Source: Pseudomonas sp. MWU16-30317 (GTDB taxonomy: Bacteria > Pseudomonadota > Gammaproteobacteria > Pseudomonadales > Pseudomonadaceae). From it: a stretch of DNA of 64,000 nucleotides. Under the pieces are notes generated by a model. The model was not told the DNA's origin and made no database searches. It saw nothing but the letters and a program-made list of their open reading frames with translations. Positions 9,553 through 18,227 of the stretch are shown piece after piece. The DNA lies in the NCBI RefSeq assembly GCF_020515695.1, contig NZ_JAIWJA010000001.1, positions 868,001-932,000 of the forward strand. Reading direction: 5' to 3'. The stretch's first letter is position 1; the number at the start of each line of letters is the position of its first letter. Made by a program: the position numbers and the translations under genes.

Positions 9553-11201
9553 AAGCGCCCGTATTTGCAGAGAACGGCGATGTCAGCGCCGACGTCATCG
9601 TGGTCGGTTCCGGCGTAGCCGGCGCCTTGATCGCCAATCAGTTGGTCAGCGAAGGCTACTCGGTAGTCATCCTCGAAGCGGGCTTGCGCATTCAGCGCGC
9701 CCAGGCCGTCGAGAACTGGCGCAACATGCCGTTCGATAACCGCATCGGTTCGGACTTCCAGGGGCTGTACCCGCAGGCCGAACACGCGCCAGCGCCGCTG
9801 TATTTCCCGAAAAACAACTACGTGGGCCTCGACGGCCCGAGCGGCAGCAGCTTCCAGCAGGGTTACCTGCGCACCTTGGGCGGCACCACCTGGCACTGGG
9901 CGGCCTCGTGCTGGCGCCATCTGCCGGTGGACATGCGCATGCAGTCCGAATACGGCGTAGGCCGCGACTGGCCGATCAGCTATGACGAGCTCGAACCCTA
10001 TTACTGCCGCGCCGAAGAAGCCATGGGCGTCGCCGGCCCAAGCGACCCGCAGATGCAATCGCCGCCTGAGCGCAGCAAGCCGTACCCCATGGACATGGTG
10101 CCTTGGGCCTATGGCGACAAGCGTTTTGCCGAAGTGGTCAACGCCCACGGCTACAAGCACATCCCGATCCCTCAAGGGCGCAGCACGCGGCCGTGGAAAG
10201 GCCGTCCGACCTGCTGTGGCAACAACAACTGCCAGCCAATCTGCCCGATCGGTGCGATGTACAACGCCATCCACACCATCGAGGAAGCCGAGCGCCATGG
10301 CGCTGTGTGCATCACCGAAGCGGTGGTCTACAAGGTCGATACCGATGCGGCCAACCGCGTCAGCGCCGTGCACTGGCTACGCCCCGATGGCTCCTCGCGC
10401 AAAGCGACCGGCAAGGTCTTCGCTTTGGCCTGCAACGCGCTGGAAACCCCGCGCCTGCTGCTCATCGCGGCTAACGAGCAGAACCCCAATGGTATTGCCA
10501 ACTCGTCCGACCAGGTCGGGCGCAACATGATGGATCACTCGGGTTTCCACTGCTCGTTCATCGCCAACGAGCCGCTGTGGATCGGCCGCGGCCCGGCCCA
10601 GAGCAGCTGCATCGTCGGCCCGCGCGACGGCGATTTCCGCGGCCAGTACTCGGCCAACAAGATGATCCTCAACAACATCACCCAGGTCGGCAAGGCTACC
10701 GAGCAGGCTCTGGCCATGGGCCTGGTGGGCCAGGCCCTCGAAGCCGAAATCCGCCGCCGCGCCAGCCACGGCGTCGACCTGTCGATCAGCCTCGAGCCAC
10801 TGCCGGACCCGAACAACCGCCTGACCCTGAGCAAGACCCGCAAGGACCCGCACGGCCTGCCGTGCCCAGACATCTTCTACGACGTTGGTGACTACGTGCG
10901 CAAAGGCGCCGAAGCCGCGCACAAGCAACTGGAGCACATCGGCCAGCTGTTTGGCGCTACCGAGTTTGTCATCACCACCAGCCTCAACGCCAACAACCAC
11001 ATCATGGGCGGCACCATCATGGGCAGTAACCCCAAGGATTCGGTGGTCGATGGCGATTGCCGTGCCCACGACCACGCCAATCTATGGTTGCCCGGTGGCG
11101 GCGCGATGGCGTCGGCCAGCGTGGTCAACACCACCCTGACCATGGCCGCCCTGGCGATCAAGGCAGCCGACTCCATGAGTCAGGCCCTGGCGCGAGGATA
11201 A
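9549..11201 (+). CDS. GMC-family FAD dehydrogenase, large subunit of membrane sugar/polyol dehydrogenase
   Basis: 550 residues. The dinucleotide-binding motif VVGSGVAGALIANQL and VVILEAG lie near the N terminus. GGTTWHWAASCWR is the GMC FAD-contact region, and the C terminus has NNHIMGGTIMG and the catalytic-loop type SASVVNTTLT. A CCGNNNCQPICPIG segment supplies a cysteine cluster like those that bind an iron-sulfur centre in related FAD dehydrogenases. It oxidises a sugar, sugar acid or polyol in the periplasm and hands electrons to the tri-haem cytochrome encoded next. The ATG overlaps the small-subunit stop. The exact substrate (gluconate, sorbitol or other) cannot be told. Confidence 0.92.
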   Translation: MKAPVFAENGDVSADVIVVGSGVAGALIANQLVSEGYSVVILEAGLRIQRAQAVENWRNMPFDNRIGSDFQGLYPQAEHAPAPLYFPKNNYVGLDGPSGSSFQQGYLRTLGGTTWHWAASCWRHLPVDMRMQSEYGVGRDWPISYDELEPYYCRAEEAMGVAGPSDPQMQSPPERSKPYPMDMVPWAYGDKRFAEVVNAHGYKHIPIPQGRSTRPWKGRPTCCGNNNCQPICPIGAMYNAIHTIEEAERHGAVCITEAVVYKVDTDAANRVSAVHWLRPDGSSRKATGKVFALACNALETPRLLLIAANEQNPNGIANSSDQVGRNMMDHSGFHCSFIANEPLWIGRGPAQSSCIVGPRDGDFRGQYSANKMILNNITQVGKATEQALAMGLVGQALEAEIRRRASHGVDLSISLEPLPDPNNRLTLSKTRKDPHGLPCPDIFYDVGDYVRKGAEAAHKQLEHIGQLFGATEFVITTSLNANNHIMGGTIMGSNPKDSVVDGDCRAHDHANLWLPGGGAMASASVVNTTLTMAALAIKAADSMSQALARG

Positions 11202-11205
11202 GTCG

Positions 11206-12684
11206 ATGATCACCAGACATTTACGTGCTGCATCTCTCCAGGCAGCGCTAGGCCTGACGCTGCTCGGTGCAGGCTTGAGCCTGCCGGCCTACGCCCTGGA
11301 GTCCGTACCCGATGCCGCGACGACCCCGGTCGCGGCGGCGCCGACCCTGGAAGAGCAGGGCAGGCGCCTGGCAGTGGCCGGCGACTGCATGGCCTGCCAT
11401 ACCGTCCCCGACAGCGACAAACCCTTCGCCGGTGGTTATGCGATCAACTCGCCTTTTGGCGCGATCTACTCCACCAACATCACGCCGTCGAAAACCGCCG
11501 GCATTGGCAACTACACCGAGCAACAGTTCGCCGCCGCCGTGCGCGATGGCGTTCGCGCTGACGGCAGCCGCCTGTACCCGGCCATGCCGTACACCTCGTA
11601 CGTACACCTGACCGATCAGGACGTCGCCGCGCTGTATGCGTACTTCATGCATGCGGTCAAACCGGTGGATGTGCCTGCGCAGGTCACGGCGCTGAACTTC
11701 CCGTTCAACCTGCGTTTCTCGATGGTCGGCTGGAACCTGTTGTTTCTCGACAGCCGTGACACGTCCAGGACGGCGGCCAGTGTGGCGGCCAGCGACGCGC
11801 AGTTGCAGCGCGGCGAATACCTGACCAACACCCTGGAGCACTGTGGCGCCTGCCACACGCCGCGCGATCCCTTGATGGCCGAGATCAAGAGCAAGGCCCT
11901 CACCGGTGGCATGGTCGGCCCCTGGTACGCGCCCAACATCACCTCTGATCCGGTCAGCGGTATCGGCGCCTGGAGCGATGACGAACTGATCGAATACCTG
12001 GGCACCGGCCGCGCCAAAGGCAAGAACCAGGCAGCTGGCGGCATGGCGGAAGCGGTGCAGAATAGCTTGCAGTTCCTGCCGCGCGAGGACCTGGCCGCTA
12101 TCGTCGCCTACCTCAAGAGCACCAAACCGGTGAGGGAGCCGGGGGCCACAATCGCGGCGTTCAGCTACACCGGCAATGGCAACAGCCTGGCTGAAAGCAC
12201 GCTGCGCGGTGTCGGCAAATACAACGAGCACGACAGCCTGCACAGCGGCGAGGCGCTCTACAGCGGCCTGTGCGCCAGCTGCCACCAGCCGTCAGGCAAG
12301 GGCAGTGCCAATCAGGCCTATCCCTCGTTGCTGAACAACACGGCCACCGGCCTGAGCACGCCCGCCAACTTGATCTCGGCGATCCTGTACGGGGTCGATC
12401 GGCTGGACGGCGAGCATCATGTGCTGATGCCACGTTTTGACGGCACGTCCTATGTTCAGCCGTTGAACGACCAGCAAGTCGCTGACGTTGCCAACTTCGT
12501 GTTGCAGCACTACGGCAACGGTGCGGTCAGCGTGTCGGCCAAGGACGTGGCAGTCGCCCGTAATGGCGGTGAAGCGCCGTTGCTGGCGGTGGTCCAGCCG
12601 TACATCCTGCCAGCCATAGTGGTGGGCATCGTCGTGGTGATCGGCCTGCTTGCGCTGTGGCTGCGCCGCCGCAAACCCCACTGA
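11206..12684 (+). CDS. Tri-haem cytochrome c subunit of membrane dehydrogenase
   Basis: 492 residues. A signal peptide (LQAALGLTLLGAGLSLPAYA) is followed by three haem c sites, CMACH, CGACH and CASCH, and a C-terminal membrane helix (YILPAIVVGIVVVIGLLALW) with a basic tail. This is the arrangement of alcohol and gluconate dehydrogenase cytochrome subunits, which anchor the enzyme to the outer face of the inner membrane and pass electrons to ubiquinone. It begins four bases after the GMC gene, so all three subunits are co-transcribed. A strong hairpin follows at 12719. Confidence 0.95.
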   Translation: MITRHLRAASLQAALGLTLLGAGLSLPAYALESVPDAATTPVAAAPTLEEQGRRLAVAGDCMACHTVPDSDKPFAGGYAINSPFGAIYSTNITPSKTAGIGNYTEQQFAAAVRDGVRADGSRLYPAMPYTSYVHLTDQDVAALYAYFMHAVKPVDVPAQVTALNFPFNLRFSMVGWNLLFLDSRDTSRTAASVAASDAQLQRGEYLTNTLEHCGACHTPRDPLMAEIKSKALTGGMVGPWYAPNITSDPVSGIGAWSDDELIEYLGTGRAKGKNQAAGGMAEAVQNSLQFLPREDLAAIVAYLKSTKPVREPGATIAAFSYTGNGNSLAESTLRGVGKYNEHDSLHSGEALYSGLCASCHQPSGKGSANQAYPSLLNNTATGLSTPANLISAILYGVDRLDGEHHVLMPRFDGTSYVQPLNDQQVADVANFVLQHYGNGAVSVSAKDVAVARNGGEAPLLAVVQPYILPAIVVGIVVVIGLLALWLRRRKPH

Positions 12685-12718
12685 TATCCCGCCCTCTAGC
12701 GAGGCGGCTTGCCCCGAC

Positions 12719-12749
12719 AGGCCTGACGGGCTTCATACCCGTCAGGCCT
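12719..12749 (+). terminator. Terminator-like hairpin after the dehydrogenase operon
   Basis: Perfect 12-bp stem AGGCCTGACGGG/CCCGTCAGGCCT with a 7-base loop, 35 bases past the cytochrome stop. No T-run follows, so strength is uncertain. Confidence 0.6.
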
Positions 12750-12867
12750 AGCTTCACCCCCTCAGATCGCGTCACATCGCAACATATCGATAGAACATTT
12801 TCGTCGGTGTGCCTTGGGGCTTTTTCCGGTACTAATAGCGGCCACACCCGACCCCACAGGAGTGGCT

Positions 12868-13890
12868 ATGAGCACCCTCGAGTACCGCAACCTTGGCCGC
12901 AACGGCATCAAGGTTTCGCCTATTACCCTCGGCACCATGATGTTCGGCAGCCAGACCCCTGAAGACGTTGCCAAGCGCATCACCGACAAGGCTTTCGCCC
13001 AGGGCATCAATTTTATCGACACCGCCAACGGCTACAACGGCGGTGCCAGCGAAGAAGTGGTCGGCCGCCTGATCGCCGACCGACGCTCCCAGTGGGTGCT
13101 GGCGACCAAATTCGTCAACCCCAATCCTGGCGGCAGTGGCCCCAACAACAAAGGCGCTTCGCGCAACAACGTGATCCAGTCGGTGGACGCCAGCCTCAAG
13201 CGTCTGAATACCGACTACATCGACCTGTTCTATCTGCACCGCGAAGACAACGACACCCCCGTGGAAGAAACCCTGCGCGCGCTGTCGGACCTGATTCGCG
13301 CCGGCAAGATTCGCACCTACGGACTGTCCAATCACCGCGCCTGGAAGCTCGCCGAGTTCAGCCGTACCGCTGACCTGCTCGGCATCGAACGGCCATCGGC
13401 GTCCCAGCCGCTGTACAACCTCGCCAATCGCCAGATCGAGTCCGAGCACCTGCCGGCCGCCGAGTACTACGGCATTGGTGTGGTGCCTTACAGCCCGTTG
13501 GCTCGCGGCGTATTGACGGCCAAGTACGATCCATCCCAACCGCCGTCCCCAGAGTCCCGCGCCGGTCGCAGCGACCCCCGTCTGCAGCAGACCGAGTGGC
13601 GCCCGGAGTCGTTGAATATCGCTCAGCGGGTCAAGCAACACGCCGAGGCCCGTGGCATCACGCCGGGGCAGTTCGCCCTTGCCTGGGTGCTCAACAACGC
13701 CTTGGTCACCTCGGCGATCGCCGGACCACGTACCGAGGCGCAGTGGGACGATTACGTGCCGACGCTGGACTATGTGTTCACGGCTGAAGACGAAGCCTTC
13801 ATTGACGATCTGGTGGTTACCGGGCACTCGTCGACCCCTGGGTATAACGACCCCAGCCACCTGTTCGTAGGGCGCAAGCCGCGGCGCTGA
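12868..13890 (+). CDS. Aldo/keto reductase
   Basis: 340 residues with the AKR (beta/alpha)8 signature. The catalytic tetrad is visible as the Asp in FIDTANGYNG, the Tyr in that same segment, the Lys in LATKFVN and the His in FYLHRED. NADPH-dependent reduction of aldehydes or ketones in the cytoplasm is expected; the substrate is unknown. The start MSTLEYRNLG has an ACAGGAG ribosome site. It stands alone between two hairpins, so it is probably monocistronic. Confidence 0.93.
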   Translation: MSTLEYRNLGRNGIKVSPITLGTMMFGSQTPEDVAKRITDKAFAQGINFIDTANGYNGGASEEVVGRLIADRRSQWVLATKFVNPNPGGSGPNNKGASRNNVIQSVDASLKRLNTDYIDLFYLHREDNDTPVEETLRALSDLIRAGKIRTYGLSNHRAWKLAEFSRTADLLGIERPSASQPLYNLANRQIESEHLPAAEYYGIGVVPYSPLARGVLTAKYDPSQPPSPESRAGRSDPRLQQTEWRPESLNIAQRVKQHAEARGITPGQFALAWVLNNALVTSAIAGPRTEAQWDDYVPTLDYVFTAEDEAFIDDLVVTGHSSTPGYNDPSHLFVGRKPRR

Positions 13891-13904
13891 ACCTGTAGCA
13901 CCGC

Positions 13905-13937
13905 GATTTTCAAGGCCTGTTACGGGCCTTGAAAATC
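13905..13937. terminator. Bidirectional terminator between convergent genes
   Basis: Perfect 13-bp stem GATTTTCAAGGCC/GGCCTTGAAAATC with a 7-base loop. It sits between the aldo/keto reductase stop (13890) and the oxidoreductase stop (13941), and its arms supply T-rich ends on both strands. Confidence 0.75.
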
Positions 13938-13940
13938 CTG

Positions 13941-14993
13941 CTACTGCGCTTCGATTTCGATCACGCGCCCGCTCTTCGCGGCCTCGGCGATGGCCTCGGT
14001 CACTCGCAGATTGGCCAGCCCATCCTGCACGCTCACCAGAGGCTCGACCTCACCACGCACGACCGCTCCAAAATGCTCCATCTGGTGCACGAGCGGGTCC
14101 TGCCGGATCATGCCCACCACACCGACTTCAAAGGGTTTCCACCATGAGCGATCTTGCGCGCTAGGGTAGGTTTTCAGGCGCATGGTGGGGACCGACAGAC
14201 TGCCGTTGGTGCCTGCGATCACATAACAGTCCTCATCGTCGTAGCTCGCATAGGCCTTGTTCTCTTGAGAGCTCTGCTCCCAACTGCGCGGCGAGGCGGC
14301 GCTGTCCGAGAGCATGAAGCTGCCCAGCGCGCCGCTGGCGAAGCGCAGGTTGATCGCCACCGTGTCCTCGACCTGGAAGTTACGCACGGCATTGGACGCA
14401 AACGCCTGCACAGCGACCACCTCACCCGCAAGCATTCGCAGATTGTGGACCTCGTGGATCATGTTCAGCAGTATCGGCCCCGCGCCTGGCTGGCTGCGCC
14501 ACGGAGCAGCGCTGAAATACTGATCGGGCTTGAAGAACACCGCGCTGCCCATCACCGATACCAGGCGCCCCAAAGCGCCGCTGTGCACGACCTCGCAAGC
14601 CTTGGCCATGATCGGACTGTGGGCACGGTGATGGCCGATCAAGATGCGGGCGTTGTGTTCCTCGGCCTGGCGGGCGAGGGCGCGACCTTCGGCAACGGTC
14701 GATGCCACGGGCTTTTCCAGCAGCATCGGCAGCCCTGCAGCCATGCACAAGAGCGCGTGGGGCACATGAAACTGATTAGGCGTGGCAAGCACCACGCCGT
14801 CCGGGCGGTCCTTGTCGAGCAACTCCTCCAGGGATTTATAGAGCGGCACACCGGCTTTGGCGGCCAGGGCCGGAGCCTGCGGGGAGGGGTCGACTACCGC
14901 CGACAGCTCGCAGGTAGAGCTTTGCAGCAGGACATCAATGTGGGCCTGGCCGATATAGCCAGCACCGGCGATGGCAATGCGGGTCTTGGTCAT
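13941..14993 (-). CDS. Gfo/Idh/MocA-family oxidoreductase
   Basis: 350 residues. The N-terminal Rossmann motif is IAGAGYIGQAHI, followed by DGVVLATPNQFH and the family's LLEKPVAST segment containing the conserved EKP. The C-terminal half is the Gfo/Idh/MocA substrate domain, with DQYFSAAPWRSQPGAGPILLNMIHE split by its catalytic region. Members oxidise or reduce sugars and inositol-like compounds with NAD(P). It is transcribed alone toward the shared terminator. A perfect 46-base palindrome lies about 90 bases upstream of its ATG and could be its operator. Confidence 0.93.
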   Translation of the reverse strand: MTKTRIAIAGAGYIGQAHIDVLLQSSTCELSAVVDPSPQAPALAAKAGVPLYKSLEELLDKDRPDGVVLATPNQFHVPHALLCMAAGLPMLLEKPVASTVAEGRALARQAEEHNARILIGHHRAHSPIMAKACEVVHSGALGRLVSVMGSAVFFKPDQYFSAAPWRSQPGAGPILLNMIHEVHNLRMLAGEVVAVQAFASNAVRNFQVEDTVAINLRFASGALGSFMLSDSAASPRSWEQSSQENKAYASYDDEDCYVIAGTNGSLSVPTMRLKTYPSAQDRSWWKPFEVGVVGMIRQDPLVHQMEHFGAVVRGEVEPLVSVQDGLANLRVTEAIAEAAKSGRVIEIEAQ

Positions 14994-15082
14994 GGCTGTG
15001 GATACTCGGTGATGGGTATCGGAGATGAGCGGGTCATAAGGTTAGCCTCTGTTGTAGTTGTTCAGGCTGTGTGAACGACTGA

Positions 15083-15128
15083 AATTATATAACTCAACTA
15101 AATAGACATTTAGTTGAGTTATATAATT
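15083..15128. repeat. Perfect 46-base palindrome, possible operator
   Basis: Two perfect 21-base arms (15083-15103 and 15108-15128) around a 4-base AGAC centre. The arms are AT-rich, with a TATATAACTCAACT core. It lies between the oxidoreductase ATG and the HxlR remnant, and its right arm supplies that remnant's stop codon. It could bind a dimeric repressor or act as a cruciform or terminator. No family-specific operator is recognised. Confidence 0.85.
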
Positions 15129-15282
15129 ATCGTATATCAAGCGGGGCGAGGGCGGTCATGCGCCGCTCATTGACTCGCTCGACGGTACGCATGTGACAGA
15201 TGATACAAAACCGCGGCTTCCATTTCCCGCCGATCACCGCCAAGGCCGCATAGAGCCCGCAATTACAGGGAGTGTTAGCCAT
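15127..15282 (-). pseudogene. Truncated HxlR-family regulator remnant
   Basis: A 51-codon frame starting MANTPCNCGLYAALAVIGGKW. The Cys-containing start and the VIGGKWKP motif are the N terminus of HxlR winged-helix regulators. After KWKP the expected ILYHL and RFNELRR segments are disturbed: VLYHLSHAY appears in another frame, while VERVNERRMTAL resumes in the first. The rest of the domain is missing, and the frame ends inside the 46-base palindrome. HxlR genes are usually about 110-130 codons and often diverge from an oxidoreductase gene, as here with the SDR gene. It is probably non-functional. Confidence 0.6.
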
Positions 15283-15300
15283 TATGATGCTCGCAGAGGG

Positions 15301-15340
15301 GTACTTACCTAAAGGTGCATACTATTCAAATAGAATGCAC
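15301..15340. promoter_or_regulatory. Candidate HxlR operator and SDR promoter region
   Basis: GTACTTACCT followed by GGTGCATAC resembles the GTAC-containing interrupted dyads bound by HxlR proteins. It overlaps a second inverted repeat, GTGCAT/ATGCAC enclosing CTATT/AATAG (15315-15340). Both lie 41-80 bases before the SDR start, where a repressor would act. Confidence 0.5.
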
Positions 15341-15380
15341 AGCTCTACAGTTGGTTCTCAACTTTCTACGGGAAACGCTC

Positions 15381-16130
15381 ATGAGCAGGCTCAACGGTAA
15401 AATCGCAGTGATCACCGGTGGCAACAGCGGCATCGGCCTTGCCAGCGCCATACGCTTTGCGGCAGAAGGCGCACGCGTGGTGATCATCGGTCGCCGCCAG
15501 GATGAATTGGACAAAGCCTTGGTGCTGATCGGCGCTGACGCAGTCGCGATCCAGGGCGACATCTCCAACCTGAAAGATCTGGACCGGATCTTCACAGACA
15601 TCAAAGCTACCCAAGGCAGGATCGACGTTTTGTTCGCTAACGCCGGGCTGGGAGAGTTTCAGCCGCTCGGATCGATCACCGAAGCATCATTTGACCTCAC
15701 GTTTGGCATCAACGTGAAAGGCACGCTGTTCACTGTGCAAAAAGCATTGCCACTGATGGGCGATGGCGGCTCGATAATCCTCACCGGGTCGACGACGGGC
15801 ACTATGGGCACGCCGGCGTTCAGCGTGTACAGCGCCACCAAGGCCGCGTTGCGTAACTTTGCCAGGAGCTGGGCGCTTGATCTGAAAGGCACCGGTATTC
15901 GCGTCAATGTGCTTTCACCTGGACCGATCTCGACCCCGGGCCTTGACCTCGCGCTTTCAAGCCTGGGCCAAACGGACGTGCTTATCGAGGGCATGGCCAC
16001 GCAGGTGCCACTGGGACGTATTGGCCAACCGGAAGAAGTCGCGGCGGCGGCGTTGTTCCTGGCGTCGGATGAGAGCAGCTTCATGACCGGCAGTGAGATG
16101 TTCGTTGATGGAGGGGCTGCTCAGGTTTGA
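15381..16130 (+). CDS. SDR-family oxidoreductase
   Basis: 249 residues, a classical short-chain dehydrogenase. TGGNSGIG is the cofactor motif, followed by FANAG in place of NNAG, the Ser in [11 protein letters not shown], and the YSATKAAL Tyr-Lys pair. The [10 protein letters not shown] and [20 protein letters not shown] segments are also typical. MSRLNG at 15381 is preferred because GGGAA lies just upstream and the operator-like dyads lie before it. It probably belonged to an HxlR-controlled pair; the regulator is now decayed. Substrate unknown. Confidence 0.93.
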   Translation: MSRLNGKIAVITGGNSGIGLASAIRFAAEGARVVIIGRRQDELDKALVLIGADAVAIQGDISNLKDLDRIFTDIKATQGRIDVLFANAGLGEFQPLGSITEASFDLTFGINVKGTLFTVQKALPLMGDGGSIILTGSTTGTMGTPAFSVYSATKAALRNFARSWALDLKGTGIRVNVLSPGPISTPGLDLALSSLGQTDVLIEGMATQVPLGRIGQPEEVAAAALFLASDESSFMTGSEMFVDGGAAQV

Positions 16131-16143
16131 GGGCCGTCTTTGG

Positions 16144-16188
16144 GTCAGGGGTTGTGTGGGTTGAAATGTGGCTGAGACTGCCCCTGAC
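16144..16188 (+). terminator. Long-loop hairpin after the SDR gene
   Basis: GTCAGGGG (16144-16151) pairs with CCCCTGAC (16181-16188) across a 29-base loop, directly before the dif site. It is a weak terminator candidate. Confidence 0.35.
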
Positions 16189-16201
16189 TTGAGGTAGTGA
16201 G

Positions 16202-16229
16202 ACTACGCATAATGTATATTATGTTAAAT
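16202..16229. other. dif: Chromosome dimer resolution site dif
   Basis: 28 bases in the 11-6-11 layout of XerCD sites. The XerC arm is ACTACGCATAA, the centre TGTATA and the XerD arm TTATGTTAAAT. The last 23 bases, from GCGCATAA or its equivalent onward, agree with the E. coli dif consensus that I know, apart from the variable outer XerC bases. XerC and XerD resolve chromosome dimers here under FtsK control. It marks the replication terminus and is also a known landing site for Xer-dependent mobile elements. Accessory genes start immediately to its right. Confidence 0.9.
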
Positions 16230-16699
16230 CGCGTATTTGGGTGTGGGCTGTGGTGCTGTTGTCACCAGTGAGTAAAAACCGTGGTTTGCCTCGAATTACC
16301 AGAATCCAACCAAATCAACGAGTTCCTCGCCCTACCTCCTGTGCCTTCGAGATTTTCCTTGGCTCTCGTCAGCGATTCCTCAGATTTGAAAACAAGACTT
16401 CTAATCCTCACCTCAAAGGCACCAACTATTTCCGCTTAAGCCTCGCCTGACACTCGCCAATGCGATCTTTGTCGTCCTGAACACTTGAGTGTAGGCTTTC
16501 TATGAGGAACTGGCTGACCGTTCAGCGCCCACTCCGTCATGAGTCCCAACGATGAATCCCCGTGACGTTTTTAGGCCCGCTGCACTGACCCGGTTGACCT
16601 GGTTGCCATGACTTGGTTACTTGGCTAACCCAGCAGACCCGGTTGCTCAGTTCCCGCTTACCTCAAGCGGTCAACGTGTTCGCATAGGACTTGTAATCC
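16230..16699. other. Gene-free stretch between dif and the accessory genes
   Basis: 470 bases with no supported protein. The only notable structure is the cluster of short repeats at 16587-16645. The composition shifts to lower GC immediately after dif, consistent with a junction of acquired DNA. Confidence 0.5.
16587..16645 (+). repeat. Cluster of GACYYGGTTR short direct repeats
   Basis: GACCCGGTTG occurs at 16587 and 16636, with variants GACCTGGTTG (16596), GACTTGGTTA (16610) and ACTTGGCTA (16619) between. This is an iteron-like array just ahead of the recombinase-like gene at 16700, so it may bind that protein or regulate it. Confidence 0.6.
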
Positions 16700-18028
16700 A
16701 TGGCTGAGCCCACAGTTCCTTATCCTCTGTTCCCACCCTTGGGTTTACTCAACGACCATGCCCACGTTGAGCAGCCCATAAACCTGGAAGTTCGGCGCCG
16801 CTTGGAGTTAGTTCCCGAGCATCTGAATGCGCTGAAAGCCTGGCAAACTGGCATGGGCTTTCTTATGAAGCAATCTCGACGGTCTGGATTCCAAGACCGT
16901 CACTACAAGATGCTTTGCCCGATCATAGAGTCGATGATGCACTGGAGTTGGTCAATCCGAGGGATAGCCTTGGCTGATTGGGACAGCGCCGACGCAAGAG
17001 CTTTTATAGAGTTCATCATGAGACCGCCGATTGCTTGGGTCACGACACCGGGCTGTAGTCGGTACTCTAAAAAGACCCGGGGGAATTTTGCAAACAAGCC
17101 TCTTGATCCGCTATGGCGTCCGATCATCCGACAGACTCTCTCTGGCGATGATCCAGGGCTGAGCTCTAAACACCATCGGAACTGGTTCCTTACGCATGGA
17201 CGGGAATATTTCGCTTTTACTGATTCGCTGCTCACTGACGCCGGTATCGGGACTGGAAATCCTTTTCGGGACTTATCACCTAAAGACTTCGAAGCCCGCA
17301 CAGAAAATCGCCGGACAATACTCACGTCGGAGCAACTCTCCGACCTAATGGAGATTACTGAGTCGCTTGCAAACTACAGTGAGAAATCGGAACCGTTTTT
17401 GTTCATCGTCGCAGCGGCCGTCCACTCGGACATTCCTATGCGGGCGCTCACTGCCACACAGACCATCAAGCCCACTTTCTCTTACTTCAAACCCCGAGAC
17501 TTCCAAGTATCCGATCCAGTCCAAAGCCAGCCAAAAACTGAATTTGCCAGCTCTTACTTGGCGTCACGGCTGGCATTTGCCAAGGGCCCAGGCTTCTTCG
17601 AGAGTCCGCTTTACCTTGGTCGCCGGTTCCACCTTTCTGCTCCATTCCAGCCCTACTTCCAGCGCTATGCGCAATTCAGACACCAGCATGATCCATTGCT
17701 GAGTGCGCATAGCTACCTGCTTCCTTTGATGCACGGCATTGATGCTTATGGCTACGGCAGCCTCATCGAAAAGTTCAGCGAGTTTACCGCCAGCATCTTA
17801 CAAGACCTCCGCGCTAGGCCTGCATCAGCTAGGATGCACTGGAAAGGTTCGGACAAGCTTGACCCCAGTGCTTCACTGACATTTGCCGAGCTGCGTGAAT
17901 CGGCAAAGCGCGCAGGCCTCATTCCCAAGGGCTTCGTCTCGCAGGATGTCGGGGCTAACGACAATGTTTGGCCAGATATTGGAATTCGCCAAGACATATC
18001 AAAATCCCACTGGTTTCAGACTCACTGA
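16700..18028 (+). CDS. Recombinase-like protein lacking a catalytic domain, adjacent to dif
   Basis: 442 residues, not firmly recognised. The N-terminal half (about 40-110) resembles the SAM-like core-binding domain of tyrosine recombinases, with LNALKAWQTGMGFLMKQS and WDSADARAFIEFIM. The C-terminal half has the general layout of such proteins (IPMRALTATQ, SYLLPLMHG, YGYGSLIEKF), but I see no Arg/His-x-x-Arg/Tyr catalytic set. It could be a degenerate integrase, a Xer-cofactor or an unrelated protein. Its position 470 bases from dif supports a role in element integration. The length and intact frame argue against recent decay. Confidence 0.55.
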   Translation: MAEPTVPYPLFPPLGLLNDHAHVEQPINLEVRRRLELVPEHLNALKAWQTGMGFLMKQSRRSGFQDRHYKMLCPIIESMMHWSWSIRGIALADWDSADARAFIEFIMRPPIAWVTTPGCSRYSKKTRGNFANKPLDPLWRPIIRQTLSGDDPGLSSKHHRNWFLTHGREYFAFTDSLLTDAGIGTGNPFRDLSPKDFEARTENRRTILTSEQLSDLMEITESLANYSEKSEPFLFIVAAAVHSDIPMRALTATQTIKPTFSYFKPRDFQVSDPVQSQPKTEFASSYLASRLAFAKGPGFFESPLYLGRRFHLSAPFQPYFQRYAQFRHQHDPLLSAHSYLLPLMHGIDAYGYGSLIEKFSEFTASILQDLRARPASARMHWKGSDKLDPSASLTFAELRESAKRAGLIPKGFVSQDVGANDNVWPDIGIRQDISKSHWFQTH

Positions 18029-18227
18029 GGTGTACAGGGTAAATTGTCAAAGCTTGGTAACCGAAGCGACTGGTTCACCTCCTAGCCTGCTTTCCGAGCT
18101 TTGGCCTAGCCCCCTCCTCTACGTCGGCCGTAATGACGGATCATTGAGGCGCGCGCCCACAGGGTCGCTGGCGTGCACGTAGCTTTTGATTGGCGTCTCA
18201 GAACGCACAACCAAAACCATTCGCGGA

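Noticed and set aside
16241-16450. 69-codon frame right of dif
   Set aside because: No ribosome site or protein-like pattern; it lies in gene-free junction DNA.
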